Notes under the pieces: model-generated
What the model was told of the DNA's origin: nothing
What the model saw: only the letters and a program-made list of their open reading frames with translations
The model's database searches: none
Position numbers and translations under genes: made by a program
NCBI RefSeq assembly: GCF_013393905.1
Contig: NZ_CP040272.1
Span: forward strand, 4,150,001 to 4,214,000
DNA: 64,000 nt
Direction of reading: 5' to 3'
Source of the DNA: Nostoc sp. C052
GTDB lineage: Bacteria; Cyanobacteriota; Cyanobacteriia; Cyanobacteriales; Nostocaceae
In this document: positions 16,164 through 24,668 of the stretch, in pieces
How the letters are laid out: every line of letters begins with the position of its first letter
Position numbering within the stretch: the stretch's first letter is position 1

Positions 16164-16788
16164 CTAAAATTCTCCGTATTTATAACGTCATCTATCATTA
16201 AAAGTAGAGATTTAAACATTATTAAATTAATGCCATTTGTTTATAAAATTTAAATTAAGTGCTTCAAATATTACCATCTATAAATTTAATTTTAAACTCG
16301 TTTTAGTCACCTTAATAACTCAGATTATGGTGACATTATAGCTATTTATATCATTCTAATTAGATTCATCCTTAAAGCTTAATTGCAATCAATCTAGAAT
16401 TAACAATTTTGAAGAAAGCCTTAACCTAAATTTGTACTAACTTTAACTAAACCTTTGCTTATGCTGTATGCCTTAGGTAAGAAGATTGTGTAGTAACTAT
16501 AGCAAAACACTGTATTCCTATCGGGTATTAGATGTATTGCTGCCATTAACCCAAAGCTAGCAATCAAATTGGAGGTTTTTACAAGTTGCTGTTTACTGCA
16601 TTAAAGATTGGAGATTCATGAAACTGCAACTGCTCCAATTACATATACTCTGAGCCAAATTAACTGGAGCGTAGACATACAAGACGCACAGATGATGCTT
16701 GCATAGCAGAAAACTAGGTGTCTACGCCCACAGCATGACATTTGCATATTTTCTGTGGAGTTTTCTTAACTATTCTTGAGGAGTACAA
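16073..16788. other. Long AT-rich region upstream of the hydroxylase-like gene
   Basis: About 700 bp, of which 16090-16163 is RHH remnant. The rest is strongly AT-rich. An inverted repeat GTCACC/GGTGAC lies near 16306-16335. A second pair of 9-base arms, GCGTAGACA at 16669-16677 and TGTCTACGC at 16719-16727, encloses a 41-base loop. The second lies in the probable 5' leader of the gene at 16789 and may be a regulatory stem-loop. No coding frame was found. Confidence 0.4.
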
Positions 16789-17289
16789 ATGCTTGAGGCT
16801 ATTGCTGTTGCTTGGTTATTACTGTTTTTTGGGGATTTTCTATCTACATTCGTTTACCACGTACCCGAGCATGTTTTTGGTAGCCTTCATTTAAAAACGC
16901 ACCACTCCTGGAAGAAGGACTTCCGCCACTACGCTATTTTAACTTTTAATCCCCAGGTTCTTTTAGATGGTATCTTGGGAGCTTTGCCTTATGTACTCAT
17001 AGCAGTAGTCTTGTGGTCTTTCTCTCCCATTGGCGTGATTTCTGGATTACTGCTTGGTCAGTTTCATGTATGGTGGAGACACATAAGTGTACTGGGTTGG
17101 CAAACTTCAAAGCCGATAAATATTTTATGCCAAATTCTATTTATTACTACTCCTGAGAGGCACTGGTTACATCATCACAAAACTAACTTAGGTTTTGGTG
17201 ATATTTTTACGTTCTTTGAACAACCAGCACAAATGTGGCTACGCTGGCTACGATTGCTCAGACTTCGTTTTCGCGACTCTCGGATCTAA
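16789..17289 (+). CDS. Fatty acid hydroxylase / sterol desaturase-like membrane protein
   Basis: A 166-residue membrane protein with clustered His motifs typical of di-iron membrane hydroxylases: HVPEH (24-28), HLKTHH (34-39), HVWWRH (about 103) and HWLHHH (about 145). Hydrophobic helices lie at about 3-23, 58-90 and 93-105, placing the His on one face of the membrane. It is shorter than classical C-4 sterol methyl oxidases or carotenoid hydroxylases (200-300 residues), as in compact bacterial family members. It probably oxidises a lipid-like substrate with O2. Start ATG 16789 has TGAGGAG just upstream. A perfect palindromic terminator follows 38 bp after the stop, so it is monocistronic. Confidence 0.8.
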   Translation: MLEAIAVAWLLLFFGDFLSTFVYHVPEHVFGSLHLKTHHSWKKDFRHYAILTFNPQVLLDGILGALPYVLIAVVLWSFSPIGVISGLLLGQFHVWWRHISVLGWQTSKPINILCQILFITTPERHWLHHHKTNLGFGDIFTFFEQPAQMWLRWLRLLRLRFRDSRI

Positions 17290-17327
17290 CTGAAACTATT
17301 GCTTATCTAAATACTTTTTAAAAGTAC

Positions 17328-17357
17328 AAAAAGAAGCTGCGATCGCAGCTTCTTTTT
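17328..17357 (+). terminator. Perfect 30-bp palindromic terminator
   Basis: A complete palindrome: A-run, GAAGCTGC, GATCGC centre, GCAGCTTC, then a T-run. It has a GC-rich stem with an HIP1 core and a following U tract, so it can terminate transcription in both directions. It follows the gene at 16789-17289. Confidence 0.85.
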
Positions 17358-17553
17358 ATACGCTAGATGAGATTATTCAACTCTCACAAATCCGCTCACC
17401 TACATACTCAAAAAAGCTAATCCCCAATTTCCAAGTAGTAGCAATAAGAGATATTAATTAACTATAGATTTAACTCTATGCTTTTCTCTAATTATAGAGT
17501 ATTTACTTATAGGTTTTCGATATTTTATCAAACAGTAAGCGAGTTACAAGGGC

Positions 17554-17669
17554 TTCAGAATGCTTCTGACAGTGAGTTTAAAGGTATTTGCTACCTGCAA
17601 TTAATGCTTTAAGAACTGAATCTTTGTTCAGAATGCTTCTGAACAGTGAGTTTAAAGGTATTTGCTACC
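17554..17669. repeat. Two 42-43 bp direct repeats
   Basis: Copies at 17554-17595 and 17627-17669 are identical except for one extra A in the second. Each begins with a small palindrome (CAGAATGCTTCTG) and ends GTATTTGCTACC. The spacer is 31 bp. They lie upstream of the kinase operon and could be operator-like sites or a local duplication. The rest of the 17358-17748 gap is AT-rich and empty. Confidence 0.7.
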
Positions 17670-17748
17670 GCTCAACTTCACTGTTATATCGCTAATGTTT
17701 TTGGGAAAACTAGCCTTAATTAGTAAATTATTATATCCCTAGATTTTT

Positions 17749-18003
17749 ATGACGATTTCTCTCTTTTGTGGAGATGCTAGGCGTAGTTTGGTTATCGGAA
17801 GGGGTCCAGTCAATACTTTTCGGTTAAGGGAGAAAGGGGAAGGGGTAAAGGTAAATTCAAACCCTTACCCCTTCCCCTTTAACCTTTCCCCAGATCAAAA
17901 GAGAGATTGTTGGGTTTATCCGAAAAGTATTGGGGGTCCAGTTCCCTTGATTACCGAAAATTTGCAACCTGCTCTTGATGAGGTGTTTCATGCCCGCAGT
18001 TAG
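17749..18003 (+). CDS. Small ORF carrying an in-frame MITE, overlapping the kinase start
   Basis: An 84-codon frame. Its centre (codons about 21-65) is MITE A2 plus one target duplication, 132 bp in total and so in frame. Without it the frame would be 40 codons (MTISLFCGDARRSLVIG then VPLITENLQPALDEVFHARS). The stop overlaps the kinase start at 17990 by 14 bp, an arrangement typical of translational coupling. I recognise no family and see no strong ribosome site, so it may be the surviving tail of an older gene. Reality as a protein is uncertain. Confidence 0.3.
   Translation: MTISLFCGDARRSLVIGRGPVNTFRLREKGEGVKVNSNPYPFPFNLSPDQKRDCWVYPKSIGGPVPLITENLQPALDEVFHARS
17811..17932. mobile_element. 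MITE family A, copy 2 (122 bp)
   Basis: Same ends as copy 1 (CAATACTTTTCGG and complement) and the same interior. It is flanked by a perfect 10-bp duplication, GGGGTCCAGT, at 17801-17810 and 17933-17942. Different target sequence with the same duplication length in both copies shows true transposition. The total insert of 132 bp keeps the frame of the ORF at 17749. Confidence 0.92.
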
Positions 18004-20020
18004 CCTCAGAAAGATTCTCAACAAAAAAGAGTTGCCATCTCTCCTTCATAACTTGGTTTACCAGTTCAACATCGCCGTTGATATTGAACTGGTAGACGGC
18101 ACGAAACTAATTAGCATTGGGGAGCAAACTGCCGAAAACCGATATCCAATCGAGGTGTCAGGAGAAATCATCGGTTGGGTTGTTGGGGGAGAACAGGCAA
18201 CTCTACTTGCGACTTTGCTCTCGTTTTTAGCAAAGCAGGAAGCTGAGAAGAAAGTACTTGCCAAAGAATTGCTGGAGCGATACCAAGAAATTGATTTATT
18301 TGATGATATCTCGACTCAACTCACAACAAGTTTAGATACGCGACAAATTGGCCAACTCGTGCTTCAGGAATTAAGTCAATTAATTGAATCTTCGGCGGGG
18401 ATGATTCTGCTACTGAGTCCAGATGCAACTGCCTTTGAAATCATTGCTGAATTTGGAGTGTTTTTTGACCACAGCCAGCCGGAACCAGGGAAGGGAATTA
18501 TTGGCAATATTGTGCAATCTAACCGAGCAGAACTGGTCAATGATGTGCAAGCCGATCCGCGATTAGATGGGCAAAAAAACGTTAGTGCGATGATTTGTGT
18601 CCCGTTGCGAGCCAAAGAGCGGGTACTGGGAGCGATCGCCATTGGCACCCAAAAAACCGACTCCTACAAGGCAGAACACCTGAAACTTGTGAGTATCTTT
18701 GCCTCTCAAACAGCGATCGCTATTGACAAAGCTGTGCTTTACGAGCAAAGCACTCAAGCAGCCCTCCAGGCAAAAGCCCAAACACAGAAACTTCAGCAAG
18801 CTCTCCATGAGTTGCAATTAGCCCAAACTCAGTTAATCCAAAGCGAAAAAATGTCCAGTTTAGGGCAACTTATTGCTGGAGTTGCCCACGAAATCAACAA
18901 CCCGGTTAACTTTATTTACGGCAATTTAAAGTATGTTGCCGAATATGCCCAAGACTTGTTACACCTGTTGGCAAAGTATCAAAAAGTCCTACCTGTTGCT
19001 CCTCCAGAACTGGAATCAGAGTTAGACAATATAGACCTGGAATTTATCATGCAGGATCTCCCCAAACTCCTAGATTCAATGAAACTGGGCACAAGTCGCA
19101 TCGTCGAAATTGTCCAATCCCTGAAAAACTTCTCCCGCCATGACGAAGCTGAAATGAAAGCCGTCAACATCCACGATGGCATCGACGGCACACTAATGAT
19201 TCTCCACCATCGCCTGAAAGCAGATGTTCGTCGTCCGGCAATTGAAATTATTAAAGACTATGCAAAACTTCCCTTCATTGAATGCTATCCCGGACAGTTG
19301 AATCAAGTGTTTATGAACATCTTGGCAAATGCCATTGATGCTTTGGAAGAAAGTATGGAAAATTGGGAAGTCAAAAGTAGTCCCCAGTCCCCAATTCCCA
19401 TTACCCCTTATCCCCAGAGGGGGCCCCACCTTCCCCAGTCCCCAGTCCCCAATCCCCAAATCACTATTCGTACCAAAGCCATTGACCACCAGTGGATTGT
19501 GGTTCGCATTGCCGACAATGGCCCAGGTATGAAAGAGGAAGTAATTCGCCGTATTTACGATCCCTTCTTCACCACAAAAGATATTGGTAAGGGAACTGGG
19601 TTAGGCATGGCAATCAGTTATCAAATTGTTGTAGACAGACATGGGGGAATGCTCAAGTGTCGTTCTAAACCGGGTGAAGGGACAGAATTTTGGATTCAGA
19701 TTCCGATAAATTGTCTGTTGTCAGACGCTACTGAAGAACAGAATAGCACCTCTACCTCGCCAACTTCCACAACGGAATTATCCCCCACTGCTGATAACGA
19801 TGGCTTCATTCCATCAACAACTCCAATACTGAAACCGACAGATTTGTTGATCCGCCATACTCAACTGATCCAGCGACTCTCACAGCACAATCCAGATGTG
19901 GAAGGTGCATCGCCCGATGAAATTTACCAGATGTTTCAACGCCACCCAATTTCGTTAAAGCTTTACGCCACTTTGCTGTCTTGGTTCTGTTGTTCTAACC
20001 CTACCGAAATACGTCACTAA
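17990..20020 (+). CDS. Soluble GAF-domain histidine kinase
   Basis: A 676-residue cytoplasmic kinase. An N-terminal module of about 100 residues (IAVDIELVDGTKLISIG, then a helical linker) precedes a GAF domain (about 105-255, LRAKERVLGAIAIG). A coiled coil leads to the HisKA box AGVAHEINNPVNF (near 300). The ATPase domain has FMNILANAIDALEE, DNGPGM, YDPFFTTKD and GTGLGMAISYQI. Between the N box and G1, about 30 Pro/Ser-rich residues (SPQSPIPITPYPQRGPHLP) are inserted, encoded by a CCCAGT-type repeat usually found between genes. A 100-residue C-terminal tail has no known domain. The start at ATG 17990 has AGGTG four bases upstream; the alternative TTG at 17975 has none. It is followed after 13 bp by a hybrid kinase, so they form an operon. 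Confidence 0.92.
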   Translation: MPAVSLRKILNKKELPSLLHNLVYQFNIAVDIELVDGTKLISIGEQTAENRYPIEVSGEIIGWVVGGEQATLLATLLSFLAKQEAEKKVLAKELLERYQEIDLFDDISTQLTTSLDTRQIGQLVLQELSQLIESSAGMILLLSPDATAFEIIAEFGVFFDHSQPEPGKGIIGNIVQSNRAELVNDVQADPRLDGQKNVSAMICVPLRAKERVLGAIAIGTQKTDSYKAEHLKLVSIFASQTAIAIDKAVLYEQSTQAALQAKAQTQKLQQALHELQLAQTQLIQSEKMSSLGQLIAGVAHEINNPVNFIYGNLKYVAEYAQDLLHLLAKYQKVLPVAPPELESELDNIDLEFIMQDLPKLLDSMKLGTSRIVEIVQSLKNFSRHDEAEMKAVNIHDGIDGTLMILHHRLKADVRRPAIEIIKDYAKLPFIECYPGQLNQVFMNILANAIDALEESMENWEVKSSPQSPIPITPYPQRGPHLPQSPVPNPQITIRTKAIDHQWIVVRIADNGPGMKEEVIRRIYDPFFTTKDIGKGTGLGMAISYQIVVDRHGGMLKCRSKPGEGTEFWIQIPINCLLSDATEEQNSTSTSPTSTTELSPTADNDGFIPSTTPILKPTDLLIRHTQLIQRLSQHNPDVEGASPDEIYQMFQRHPISLKLYATLLSWFCCSNPTEIRH

Positions 20021-20033
20021 AGAAACCTTAACT

Positions 20034-23000
20034 ATGTTTAAGCAATTTGATGAATATAACAGTCAGCTATTTGAACAATGTCCGATTGGGCTAGTACTAT
20101 GCCGAACAGATGGGACGCTAATTAACATTAATCCTGCCTATGCTGCTATTTTGGGGCGCACTGTTCCAGAAACTCTGAATCTATGCAATGATCGCCAGAT
20201 TAACCCTGAAAGCTATACTGTTGTTGACCGACTTAGCCCAGAGAACCTAGAAAAAACTGGTCGCTACGGCCCCTATGGAAAGGAGTTAATCCACAAAGAC
20301 GGGCATCTGGTTCCGGTTAGAATCTCTGGACTGACGATTGAGAAGAATGGAGAGCAACTAATTTGGTGTAGTGTGGAGGACATCAGCGACCTTCGACACG
20401 CCCAGCAAGAACGCCAACATACTGAACAAATTCTGAAACAGAGTGAAGCGCGATACCGCTCTCTGGTGACAGCTACCGCACAAATTGTTTGGGTAAGCAC
20501 ACCAGAAGGAATTTGTTTTGAACTTGCAAGCTGGATAGCTTATACAGGTCAAAGTCTAGCTGAAGCGGAAAATGGGGGCTGGATTGATGCCGTTCATCCT
20601 GACGATCGCACCTACACCGGAGAAGTCTGGAATGCTGCTGTGGCAAACCAGAGGATGTATCAAGTTGAATACCGAATTCGTGGCAAGGATGGCAACTATC
20701 GCTACTTTTGGGTCTGGGGTGCCCCCGTTCTCGAAGAAGACGGCAGCGTTCGGGAGTGGATTGGTACCTGCACTGACATTCATGATCGCAAACTAGCAGA
20801 AGCCGAAAAGCAGTATCTCGAACAACGGTATCGCTCTTTAGTAACTGCCACTTCCCAAATGGTCTGGACGGCATCAGCGGAAGGAATGGTCAATGCTGAA
20901 ATAGTCGGCTGGGAGGCATATACAGGTCAAAGTGCAGCCGAAATGATGGGCTGGGGATGGTTAGATGTCATGCATCCCGATGACCGTCCCCGCAGTGCCG
21001 AAGTTTGGAGTGCTGCTGTAGCGAACCGGAGTCTTTATCAAATTGAATACCGAATTCGTGCCAAAGACGGTACTTATCGCTACTTTTTTGGTAATGGAGT
21101 TCCGGTTTTAGAAGCAGACGGCAGCATCCGCGAGTGGATTGGCACTTGCACCGATATTCACGATCGCAAGCTAGCAGAACAAACTCTGCAACGGAGCGAA
21201 GAACGGTTTCGCTCTTTAGTGACTGCCAGTTCACAAATTGTCTGGGTGACTACCCCTGAAGGACTGGCGGTGAGCAATGAAATGTCTACCTGGTTAGTGT
21301 ACACAGGTCAGAGTACAGATGAAATCCAGGGTTTGGGCTGGCTCGATCCGATTTACCCCGATGACCGTACCAACACAGCCCTTGCCTGGAGTAATGCTGT
21401 GGCGAATCGGACTCTGTTTCAAACTGAATATCGGTTACGTGGCAAAGACGGCAGCTACCGCCACTTTTCTATCTGTGGTACCCCCATTTTAGAAGCAGAC
21501 GGCAGCGTTCGAGAGTGGATTGGCACTTGCACCGATATTCACGATCGCAAGCTAGCAGAAGCGGAAAATCAACGGTTGATGAATATGTTAAATCATTCCA
21601 GCGATGCGGTAATTGTGCGCGACTTCGCCGACAAAATCACTCATTGGAGTCAGGGTGCAGAACGGCTCTACGGCTGGAACTACGAAGAAGTGAAAAACCA
21701 AGCCGTCACTCACGACTTGCTACACACAATTTTTCCAAAACCGCTAGAGGAAATCCAGATAGAGTGTTTACAGCAGGGCACTTGGGAAGGCGAACTACAA
21801 CACCTCACCCGTGATGGTAGATATATTATTGTCCAGAGCCGCTGGACAATGCAACTAGATGCATCCGGTCAACCCTGTGCGACGCTGGAAATTAATACCG
21901 ATATTACTGCTCGTAAACAGGCAGAAATCGCTCTGCGCCAACTGAATCAAGAACTGGAAGCCAGAGTTTTAGAGCGGACGGCTGCCCTGCAAAATACCTT
22001 AGCAGAAACACAGGGATTAAATGCCATTTTAGATAACTTAGCGGATGGTTTGTTAGTGGTAGACACCGCAGGACAAATTACCCACTTCAATCCTGCCTTT
22101 TTAGCCATGTATGAATTGACAGCTAGTGACCTCAACTGTCACTATCGAGAACTGCCGATATCTGGTTTAGCACAACTAGTTGCACAAACTCAGTCTCATC
22201 CCAAAGAGGTGTTTTCTGCCGAAGTCGAACTGACCAAGGAACGCATTGGTCAGGCAGTGGCGACCGCCATTTTCAAAAAGACGACAGAGCGAGAACCCGC
22301 TGCCTGCTTCGGTTCGGCGCTACTGATTCGGGATGTGACCGCAGAAAAGGAGATTGACAAGATGAAGACTGATTTCATCTCCACGGTTTCCCACGAGCTG
22401 CGAACGCCACTGACTTCCGTTCTGGGTTTTGCGTCGATCATTAAAGAAAAGCTAGAAACTGATGTGTTCCCAATACTTCCAACTGAAGACCGCAAGCTTC
22501 AGAAAACCATCAAGCGGGTGGGTGATAATCTCAATATTATTGTGTCGGAAGCAGAACGACTCACGTCTTTAATTAACGATGTTCTAGACATCGCTAAGAT
22601 GGAAGCAGGTAAGGTGGAATGGCAGATGCAGCCCATTGATCCCAGCGAATTACTCGAGTGGGCCACCAATTCCACAGCCTCGTTGTTTCAAACCAATGGC
22701 TTGCAGTTGGTCAGCGAGATTGAACCTGGATTGCCTCAGATATTAGGCGATCGCAACCGGCTGCTGCAAGTTTTAATCAACCTGATTTCCAATGCCGTTA
22801 AGTTTACCGAGTCTGGTTGTGTCACCTGCCGCGTCAAACAAGGAAACGATGGTGTTTGTATCAGCGTCATCGATACAGGTATTGGTATTGCACCTGAAGA
22901 TCAGCCGAAAGTGTTCGAGAAATTCCGCCAAGTTGGCGATACCCTTACCGATAAACCCAAAGGCACTGGTTTAGGATTGCCCATCTGTAAACAAATCGTC

Positions 23001-23789
23001 GATCATCACGGCGGTAGAATCTGGGTTGAGAGTGAAGCAGGTCACGGCAGTACATTCTCGTTCATCATTCCTACCTACGCCAGCGATCAAAAAACCACTA
23101 CTAATCTGAATCTGGATACGCTAGTCAAACAACTCAAAGAACACGTCATTACCACAAAAACTGTGCTGAACGAAAACCGTAAAACCATTTTAGTTGTGGA
23201 TGATGACGCTAACATTCGAGAACTGCTTCGTCAACAACTGGAAAACGAAGGCTACAACGTCCGGGAAGGAAAGGACGGTGTGGATGCAATTCATCAAATC
23301 AAAACAGCCCGTCCCGATCTGATTCTTTTAGATGTAATGATGCCCCAAATCAACGGCTTTGATGTGGCGGCCGTTCTCAAAAATGATCCCCAGACCGCAG
23401 ATATTCCAATCATTATTCTGTCAATTATTGAAAACAAAGAACGGGGCTATCACATTGGCATAGATCGCTATCTCACCAAGCCCATTGACACAGCGAAACT
23501 CCTCAACGAAATTGGCTCATTGCTTTACCAGGGCACTTCTAGTAAAAAGGTATTAGTTGTAGATAAAAGTGCATCAGCCTTAAAAACCCTATCAGATGTA
23601 TTACAAGCTCAGGGATACAGCGTAATTGAAGCCTCCAATCCCCAAGAATGCATCAATAAAGCCCTGTCAGCCAAACCCGACATGATTATCATCGATTCTA
23701 TCTTCTCTCAAGAAGCCGATTTGGTGAAAACTCTACGCTTTGAGAAGGATCTGGAAAATGTATTTTTTATTATGCTGTCTGAACAGTAA
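20034..23789 (+). CDS. Hybrid histidine kinase with six PAS domains and two receiver domains
   Basis: A 1251-residue soluble sensor. PAS domains lie at about 5-125, 138-255, 263-380, 388-505, 515-630 and 665-770. Numbers 2-4 are near-copies, each ending in EWIGTCTDIHDRKLAE. A coiled coil joins PAS5 and PAS6. The HisKA box is TVSHELRTPLTSV (His near 785). ATPase boxes are LINLISNAVKFTE, DTGIGI, FEKFRQVGD and GTGLGLPICKQI. Receiver 1 (about 1049-1160) has VVDDD, the phospho-acceptor in LLDVMMPQ and YLTKP. Receiver 2 (1170-1251) has VVDKS and IIDS in place of the usual acidic pair and LDxxMP. It stops after FIMLSEQ, lacking the last third of the fold, so it is degenerate and truncated. It sits between the GAF kinase and a stand-alone regulator, implying a phosphorelay. 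Confidence 0.93.
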   Translation: MFKQFDEYNSQLFEQCPIGLVLCRTDGTLININPAYAAILGRTVPETLNLCNDRQINPESYTVVDRLSPENLEKTGRYGPYGKELIHKDGHLVPVRISGLTIEKNGEQLIWCSVEDISDLRHAQQERQHTEQILKQSEARYRSLVTATAQIVWVSTPEGICFELASWIAYTGQSLAEAENGGWIDAVHPDDRTYTGEVWNAAVANQRMYQVEYRIRGKDGNYRYFWVWGAPVLEEDGSVREWIGTCTDIHDRKLAEAEKQYLEQRYRSLVTATSQMVWTASAEGMVNAEIVGWEAYTGQSAAEMMGWGWLDVMHPDDRPRSAEVWSAAVANRSLYQIEYRIRAKDGTYRYFFGNGVPVLEADGSIREWIGTCTDIHDRKLAEQTLQRSEERFRSLVTASSQIVWVTTPEGLAVSNEMSTWLVYTGQSTDEIQGLGWLDPIYPDDRTNTALAWSNAVANRTLFQTEYRLRGKDGSYRHFSICGTPILEADGSVREWIGTCTDIHDRKLAEAENQRLMNMLNHSSDAVIVRDFADKITHWSQGAERLYGWNYEEVKNQAVTHDLLHTIFPKPLEEIQIECLQQGTWEGELQHLTRDGRYIIVQSRWTMQLDASGQPCATLEINTDITARKQAEIALRQLNQELEARVLERTAALQNTLAETQGLNAILDNLADGLLVVDTAGQITHFNPAFLAMYELTASDLNCHYRELPISGLAQLVAQTQSHPKEVFSAEVELTKERIGQAVATAIFKKTTEREPAACFGSALLIRDVTAEKEIDKMKTDFISTVSHELRTPLTSVLGFASIIKEKLETDVFPILPTEDRKLQKTIKRVGDNLNIIVSEAERLTSLINDVLDIAKMEAGKVEWQMQPIDPSELLEWATNSTASLFQTNGLQLVSEIEPGLPQILGDRNRLLQVLINLISNAVKFTESGCVTCRVKQGNDGVCISVIDTGIGIAPEDQPKVFEKFRQVGDTLTDKPKGTGLGLPICKQIVDHHGGRIWVESEAGHGSTFSFIIPTYASDQKTTTNLNLDTLVKQLKEHVITTKTVLNENRKTILVVDDDANIRELLRQQLENEGYNVREGKDGVDAIHQIKTARPDLILLDVMMPQINGFDVAAVLKNDPQTADIPIIILSIIENKERGYHIGIDRYLTKPIDTAKLLNEIGSLLYQGTSSKKVLVVDKSASALKTLSDVLQAQGYSVIEASNPQECINKALSAKPDMIIIDSIFSQEADLVKTLRFEKDLENVFFIMLSEQ

Positions 23790-23900
23790 TTTGGGGAATC
23801 GGGAATAGGAAGGGAGATGAGGAGAATAACCCATGCCCAATGCCCAATACCCAATACCCAATCCCTAGTCACCAATCCCCAATCCCAATCCCCAATCCTT

Positions 23901-24278
23901 ATGACCCAGAAAATTCTAATTGTTGATGATGAACCCAATATCTTGATTTTGATGGAACAAGCCCTAGAAGCATTAGAAGACGAGGGTGTTGAACTTCTCA
24001 CTGCTAGAAATGGAGAAGAAGCTCTCGAAACTATTAAAACTGAAAAACCAAATCTAGTTTTTCTTGATGTGATGATGCCTAAAATGAACGGTCTGCAAGT
24101 CTGTCACATTGTTAAACACGACCTACAAATGACTGATGTCTACATTGTGATATTGACAGCTAAAGGACAGGAATTTGATAAACAAAAAGGAATTGAAGTT
24201 GGTGCAGACTTATATCTAACTAAACCATTTCGACCCAAAGAAGTACTTGAAAAATCAATGCAGGTATTGGGCTTTTGA
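23901..24278 (+). CDS. Single-domain response regulator (CheY-like)
   Basis: A 125-residue receiver: ILIVDDEPNIL with the acidic pair, LDVMMPKMNGLQ with the phospho-acceptor Asp (near residue 56), TAKG and YLTKPFRP with the conserved Lys. There is no output domain, so it passes phosphate or binds a protein. The ATG at 23901 is preferred. An in-frame upstream extension to 23817 consists of repeats of CCCAATCCC type and encodes Pro/Gln/Ser repeats only. It is the third gene of the signalling operon, 111 bp after the hybrid kinase, with the repeat tract in the gap. Confidence 0.93.
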   Translation: MTQKILIVDDEPNILILMEQALEALEDEGVELLTARNGEEALETIKTEKPNLVFLDVMMPKMNGLQVCHIVKHDLQMTDVYIVILTAKGQEFDKQKGIEVGADLYLTKPFRPKEVLEKSMQVLGF

Positions 24279-24326
24279 GGAAAGTACTCATCGACCATTT
24301 ATAAAGTGAAAAGAAAATTACTGTGG

Positions 24327-24430
24327 TAGCGTGTCAAGGCTAAAATGTTGCAATAGATTTTTGAGAAAATTGAGATAAATCAATGTTTTCTGCTTTTTTC
24401 TTAATGCACACATTTAGTCTTGACACGCTA
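24327..24430. mobile_element. MITE-like element E (104 bp)
   Basis: Ends are TAGCGTGTCAAG and its exact complement; similarity extends inward (GCTAAAATG against ACTAAATG). The centre is AT-rich and non-coding. No clear target duplication was found. It is likely a miniature or decayed insertion sequence. Confidence 0.6.
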
Positions 24431-24546
24431 GTAGTGGTATGGCAAGCTAATAGCCCATTAGACGTAGATTGGGTGGAGCGGAGCGCAACTCAACATATAT
24501 CAGGATGTTGGCTTTGGCAAAGCCTCTAACGCCACTTGATATCATG
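24431..24546. repeat. Dispersed repeat, second copy
   Basis: Directly abuts element E. It shares GTAGTGGTATGGCAAGC, GACGTAGATTGGGTGGAG, GAGCGCAAC and GCAAAGCCTC(T/C)AACGCC with the copies at 11258 and 52205. The stretch just after it (TATCATGTCCGCCTAATTA) matches the 3' end of the small gene at 3369-3548. The rest of the gap to 24668 is C-rich simple sequence. Confidence 0.65.
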
Positions 24547-24668
24547 TCCGCCTAATTAGTTGTAATTCCCGCATCTGTGCAAAAACCAGGAAACCCTCTT
24601 TCCCCCTGCTCCCTGCTCCCCTGCCGTCTTAATGATAAGTCTTTAACCGGACACGATATGATTACTTT

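Noticed and set aside
23817..23900. N-terminal extension of the response regulator
   Set aside because: Encoded by intergenic CCCAATCCC repeats; the receiver domain starts normally at ATG 23901.
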